Program-made: the position numbers and the translations under genes | Assembly: GCF_008087625.1 (NCBI RefSeq) | Contig: NZ_CP042997.1 | Span: 8,618,001-8,682,000 of the forward strand | Direction of reading: 5' to 3' | DNA from: Aquisphaera giovannonii | GTDB taxonomy: Bacteria > Planctomycetota > Planctomycetia > Isosphaerales > Isosphaeraceae | DNA: 64,000 nt | The notes under the pieces: model-generated | Seen by the model: only the letters and a program-made list of their open reading frames with translations | Told to the model about the DNA's origin: nothing | The model's database searches: none | Part shown: positions 60,025 through 64,000 of the stretch, in pieces | Position numbering within the stretch: the first letter of the stretch is position 1 | Layout of the letters: each line of letters opens with the position of its first letter

Positions 60025-61194
60025 ATGCTCAGACTCGCGCAAGGAGGCCGGCCGCGTCCGGTCCGCGCCCGCCGCGTGCCCACGCGCCCCGCTCGCCGTC
60101 GTGGGTTCACGCTGATCGAGCTGCTGGTGGTGATCGCGATCATCGCCGTGCTCATTGCCCTGCTGCTCCCGGCCGTGCAGTCGGCCCGGGAAGCCGCGCG
60201 TCGGATCCAGTGCACCAACAACCTCAAGCAGATCGGACTGGGCCTCCTCAATTACGAGAGCGCGAACGGATCGTTCCCGCCGGGTGCCCTGGCCTACTTC
60301 CTCAACGGCAACATCAATTCGCCGACGTTCGCGAACAACCAGGGGCCGAGCGTCCACGCGCGGATGCTCAATTTCGTCGAGCAGGCGTCGCTCTTCAATG
60401 CGCTGAATTTCAGCGTACCGATCTTCAACGAGCCGGTCGGCGACCTGATGAATTCGACAGTCACGCTGACGCAGATCCAGTCCTTCCTGTGCCCGTCGGG
60501 CCCCGGGCCGAGCTGGACCATCCAGGGCGGCGACAGCGTGTTCGACGGGCTGAAGGCCGTGGGCAACAGCTACTTCGCCTCGGTCGGATCGAGCCTGGAG
60601 TTCGCGGCCCAGCAGTCCGGCGGGCCGCCGAACGGCCCGTTCCCCTACGTCGGCACGAAGGGGCACATCACCAAGCTCTCCGAGATCACGGACGGCACGA
60701 GCAACACGCTCGCCTTCGGCGAATGGAAGCTCGGCAGCGGCCAGCTCAACGTTTACTCGGTCCAGGATGTCGTCTTCAACGGCAGCTTCCCCGCGGGGAC
60801 CAGGCGCAATGACGGGACGCTGAACATGCCCCACCCGGCGCTGGTCGCCAACTTCAAGCCCTGGCTGGAGCAGTGCGGCCAGTTGTGGCGGTCCGGCGGC
60901 GGCCGCCACGGCAAGACGCCGACGCTCGGGGAGTCGTGGGCGTTCGGATTGACCGGCTACACGATGGGCAACGTCCTGCTCCCGCCGAACGCCAAGTACC
61001 CCAACTGCAACGCCGCCGCCAGCGGCATCGCGAACCCCGGCGTGTTCGGGCTGAGCAGCTACCACCCGGGTGGCGCGAACATCCTGCTGTTCGACGGCTC
61101 GGTCCGGTTCCTCAAGGACACCGCCAGCGATCCGACGGTCTGGGCGCTCGGCTCGATCAAGCAGGGCGAGATCATCTCGGCCGACAGCTACTGA
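60025..61194 (+). CDS. DUF1559 prepilin-like protein
   Basis: 389 residues, second DUF1559 member. Prepilin motif [20 protein letters not shown] at about residues 27-46, then [20 protein letters not shown]. The C-terminal signature [20 protein letters not shown] is present. ATG 60025 has GGAG upstream; the frame is open further upstream but without support. It is followed by a cytochrome-type gene on the same strand. Confidence 0.92.
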   Translation: MLRLAQGGRPRPVRARRVPTRPARRRGFTLIELLVVIAIIAVLIALLLPAVQSAREAARRIQCTNNLKQIGLGLLNYESANGSFPPGALAYFLNGNINSPTFANNQGPSVHARMLNFVEQASLFNALNFSVPIFNEPVGDLMNSTVTLTQIQSFLCPSGPGPSWTIQGGDSVFDGLKAVGNSYFASVGSSLEFAAQQSGGPPNGPFPYVGTKGHITKLSEITDGTSNTLAFGEWKLGSGQLNVYSVQDVVFNGSFPAGTRRNDGTLNMPHPALVANFKPWLEQCGQLWRSGGGRHGKTPTLGESWAFGLTGYTMGNVLLPPNAKYPNCNAAASGIANPGVFGLSSYHPGGANILLFDGSVRFLKDTASDPTVWALGSIKQGEIISADSY

Positions 61195-61340
61195 TCCGGG
61201 CGCGGGCGTCGCCCCTTAATCCGGGATAGTCAACCCCACTCCCGCCCCCAACGCGGCCGGGCCGGCCAGTGCGGGCCATCACCAAGCCCAGCGCCCGGCC
61301 CGATATCATGTGCACAGGTGAATCGCGAGGACGACTTTTC

Positions 61341-64000
61341 ATGATGCGGATTCCGTCGCATATCCTGGCCGTCTCGCTCCTGGGCCTGGCCCCGGCGGCG
61401 GCCGGCGAACCGGGCCCCGCGCCCGACGCCCAGAGGGTCGAGTTCTTCGAGAAGAAGATCCGCCCCCTGCTGGTCGACAACTGCTACAACTGCCACTCGG
61501 CCAATTCCGGCGGCAAGAGCGGGCTGCGGGTCGACGACCGCAACGGGCTGGTGCAGGGCGGCGACCGCGGGCCGGCCGTCGTCCCGGGCAGGCCGGAGGA
61601 GAGCCTGCTGATCCAGTCCGTGAAGCATGCGGACGACGCGCCCAGCATGCCGCCCAAGAAGAGGCTCAGCGACGAGCAGGTCGCCGATCTCACGCGGTGG
61701 ATCAAGGACGGGGCGGCCTGGCCATCGGCCGCCGTCGGGGTCGACTTGAGCAAGCACGACCCGAAGTATGACAGGCTCCGCGCCGAGCACTGGGCCTGGC
61801 AGCCTCTGCGAGAGGCGGCGCCCCCCGCCGTCCGCGACGCCGCCTGGCCGCGAGGCGACCTCGACCGCTTCATCCTTGCGAAGCTCGAAGAGAAGGGTCT
61901 CAGGCCGGTGGGCGACGCCGACAAGACGGCGCTGATCCGCCGCGCCTCGTTCGACCTGACCGGCCTGCCGCCGACCCCCGAGGAGGTCTCGGCCTTCCTC
62001 GCGGACGAGTCGCCCGACGCGTTCGCGAAGGTCGTCGATCGGCTCCTCGCGTCTCCGGCCTTCGGCGAACGGTGGGCGAGGCACTGGCTCGACGTCGCCC
62101 GCTACGGCGAGTCCACGGGCGGATCGCGCAACGTCCCCTATCCCCACTCGTGGCGGTATCGCGACTACGTCATCGACGCCTTCACGCGCGACAAGCCGTA
62201 CGACCAGTTCATCCGCGAGCAGGTGGCCGGCGACCTCCTCCCCGCCTCCTCGCAGGCAGAGAAGGACGCGCACGCGGTGGCCACCGGCTTCCTGGCGATC
62301 GGCCAGAAGGACGTGAACCAGCGGTTCAAGGTCCGGTTCGTCATGGACAACGTCGACGAGCAGATCGACGCCGTGAGCCGGTCGTTCCTCGCCGTCACCG
62401 CGAGCTGCGCCCGCTGCCACGACCACAAGTTCGACCCGATCCCCCAGGCCGATTACTACGCCCTGGCCGGCATCTTCCAGAGCACCGACCTCTGCGCCGG
62501 CGTCCGGAACAAGATGGGGGGCGGCGGGCTCGACTATTACGACACGTCCCTACTCATCACGCTCGGCAAGGAGGTCAAGGCTGAAGAAGATCCCGCGCTC
62601 GCCGAGAAGATCGCAAAGGCGACCAGGGCGTACGAGGACGCCCGCAAGGAGTTCCAGAAGATCCGGGGCACCCCCGAGGGCCTGGCGATCCAGCCGAACG
62701 GCCGCCCGAAGCAGTTCCAGTTCCGGCAGAAGATGAACAAGGCCCAGGCCGAGCTGAGCGCGTTGACCGATCCCGCCGCGAAGGGCAACGTCGCGATCGG
62801 CGTGCGCGACGCCAAGCAGGTCGCCGACACCGAGGTCCGCATCCGGGGCGAGGCTGAGAAGCTCGGACCGGTCGTGCCGCGCGGGTTCCTCAGCATCCCG
62901 GCGGTCGCGGACGCCCCCAAGCTCAACGCGAAGCAGAGCGGCCGGCTCGAGCTGGCCCGGTGGCTGAGCAGCCCGAGGAACCCGCTCACGTCCCGCGTGA
63001 TGGCCAATCGCGTTTGGCAGCACCTGTTCGACCAGGGCCTGGTCAAGACGGTCGACAACTTCGGCGTCAACGGCGACATCCCGTCCCATCCGGAGTTGCT
63101 CGACTATCTGGCCGCGGGCTTCGTCGCCGACGGCTGGTCGGTCAAGAAGCTGGTCCGGAGGATCGTCCTCAGCCGCGCCTACGGCCTGTCGTCGGAGGCA
63201 CGTCCCGAGAACCTCAACGTCGACCCGGCCAACCGCCTCGTCTGGCGCCACTCCCCCCGGCGCCTGTCCGGCGAGGAGATCCGCGACGCGACGCTCGCGG
63301 CCGACGGCACGCTCAGCCGCTCGCACCCCGAGGGCTCGGCGGCGAAGGACCTGAAGGTCATGGAGCTGCCCAACAACGGCCCGCTCGCCCGGACGCTCGC
63401 CGAGAAGGCGCTCGCCAGCGTCGATCGCAGCATCTACCTCCCCCTGCTCCGCGGCCTCACGCCGACCTCGCTCGAAGTCTTCGACTTCGCCGAGCAGAGC
63501 ATGGTCACGGGCAGCCGCGACACCACGACCGTCGCCACCCAGGCCCTCTACTTCTTGAACGATCCCTTCATCCGGCGACATTCGCTGAACCTGGCGGAAC
63601 GGCTGCTCGCCCGAGCCGAGCTGGATGACGACGCCCGGGTCGAGCTTGCGTATCGCCTGACCCTCGGGCGCGGGCCGACTCCTCGCGAGATCGAGCGCGG
63701 ACGCCGCTTCCTCGCCGAGTACGAGAGGAGCGAGGCCGAGGCGATCGCCGCGGGCGGTGAGGGATCGAATGGGCCGTCCGACACCGTCGTCGTGGACGAC
63801 AACGCCGCGACCCTGGCGGCCACAGGGACGAACGGAGGGGCCGGGGCGGGCGCGGCCAAGCCGCCGATCGACCCGGATCAGATCATCCCCACGGACGCCC
63901 CCGTGAAGGAGGAGGTCATCCGCGCCTCCACCCCCCGCGACGCCGCGTGGGCGGGCTTCTGCCAGGCGATCTTCGGCAGCGCCGAATTCCGCTACGTCCG
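61341..64000 (+). CDS. PSCyt1/DUF1549/DUF1553 planctomycete cytochrome protein (partial, 3' end cut)
   Basis: At least 886 codons, open to the window edge. Signal peptide (ILAVSLLGLAPAAAG), then a PSCyt1 cytochrome c domain with CYNCHS (about residue 49), DUF1549 (LIRRASFDLTGLPPTPEE, then GERWARHWLDVARYGES), a second haem motif ARCHDHKFDPIPQ, and DUF1553 near the C-terminus (SRVMANRVWQHLFDQGLVKT, LSGEEIRDATLAADG). A low-complexity stretch of about 50 residues (SNGPSDTVVVDDNAATLAAT and on) lies just before the end, which stops at AEFRYV, only a few codons short of the usual C-terminus. Periplasmic; redox role unknown. Confidence 0.93.
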   Translation, partial: MMRIPSHILAVSLLGLAPAAAGEPGPAPDAQRVEFFEKKIRPLLVDNCYNCHSANSGGKSGLRVDDRNGLVQGGDRGPAVVPGRPEESLLIQSVKHADDAPSMPPKKRLSDEQVADLTRWIKDGAAWPSAAVGVDLSKHDPKYDRLRAEHWAWQPLREAAPPAVRDAAWPRGDLDRFILAKLEEKGLRPVGDADKTALIRRASFDLTGLPPTPEEVSAFLADESPDAFAKVVDRLLASPAFGERWARHWLDVARYGESTGGSRNVPYPHSWRYRDYVIDAFTRDKPYDQFIREQVAGDLLPASSQAEKDAHAVATGFLAIGQKDVNQRFKVRFVMDNVDEQIDAVSRSFLAVTASCARCHDHKFDPIPQADYYALAGIFQSTDLCAGVRNKMGGGGLDYYDTSLLITLGKEVKAEEDPALAEKIAKATRAYEDARKEFQKIRGTPEGLAIQPNGRPKQFQFRQKMNKAQAELSALTDPAAKGNVAIGVRDAKQVADTEVRIRGEAEKLGPVVPRGFLSIPAVADAPKLNAKQSGRLELARWLSSPRNPLTSRVMANRVWQHLFDQGLVKTVDNFGVNGDIPSHPELLDYLAAGFVADGWSVKKLVRRIVLSRAYGLSSEARPENLNVDPANRLVWRHSPRRLSGEEIRDATLAADGTLSRSHPEGSAAKDLKVMELPNNGPLARTLAEKALASVDRSIYLPLLRGLTPTSLEVFDFAEQSMVTGSRDTTTVATQALYFLNDPFIRRHSLNLAERLLARAELDDDARVELAYRLTLGRGPTPREIERGRRFLAEYERSEAEAIAAGGEGSNGPSDTVVVDDNAATLAATGTNGGAGAGAAKPPIDPDQIIPTDAPVKEEVIRASTPRDAAWAGFCQAIFGSAEFRYV

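Overview
The window looks like a planctomycete chromosome, most likely of the Isosphaeraceae type (inferred from gene content, not from a database search). The DNA is GC-rich. It carries lineage-typical families: two DUF1559 prepilin-like proteins, a DUF1501 protein, a PSCyt1/DUF1549/DUF1553 cytochrome protein, an ECF sigma factor fused to WD40 repeats, and a beta-propeller cytochrome c.

Left chromosomal part (1-23541): a double-kinase-fold protein, a lipoprotein with a gluzincin-like motif, an overlapping GT39/panB/pterin dehydratase cluster, a CBS protein, malQ, an alpha/beta hydrolase, tRNA-Glu with promoter and terminator, the sigma-WD40 fusion, DUF1501, rsfS, argS, the cytochrome, a DUF1559 protein, a lipoprotein hydrolase, tRNA-Ala, an acetyltransferase and an exported protein of unknown role.

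Middle (23542-39768): an integrated element of about 16.2 kb, bounded by a 42-bp direct repeat that is the 5' half of the selenocysteine tRNA gene. The intact tRNA-Sec gene is at the right end beside a tyrosine integrase. Going leftwards it has a ribbon-helix-helix regulator, a primase/SF3 helicase, a mirror-symmetric iteron array that I read as a replication origin, two zinc-ribbon proteins, a helix-turn-helix protein, a P27-type terminase small subunit, an HK97-type capsid protein and a tape-measure protein. I see no large terminase, portal or lysis gene, so it resembles a phage satellite or a reduced prophage. The left end holds accessory genes, including a HEXXH metalloprotease gene split by an IS5-family insertion; removing the IS and one 3-bp duplication restores the reading frame. 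A short motif, TGGGYGGCTG, recurs throughout the element and in stem-loops between its genes.

Right chromosomal part (39826-64000): an Asp/Asn hydroxylase-like protein, a TPR protein, a tight five-gene operon (two Hsp70-type proteins, one fused to a VWA domain, two FHA membrane proteins and a VWA protein), cysK overlapping a JAMM protease gene, an NTF2-like protein, hflK/hflC with a hemerythrin-type gene remnant downstream, a CAU-anticodon tRNA gene interrupted by a group I intron, a fatty-acid desaturase, a B12-binding radical SAM protein, a YheT-type hydrolase, a second DUF1559 protein and a PSCyt1/DUF1549/DUF1553 protein that runs off the window.
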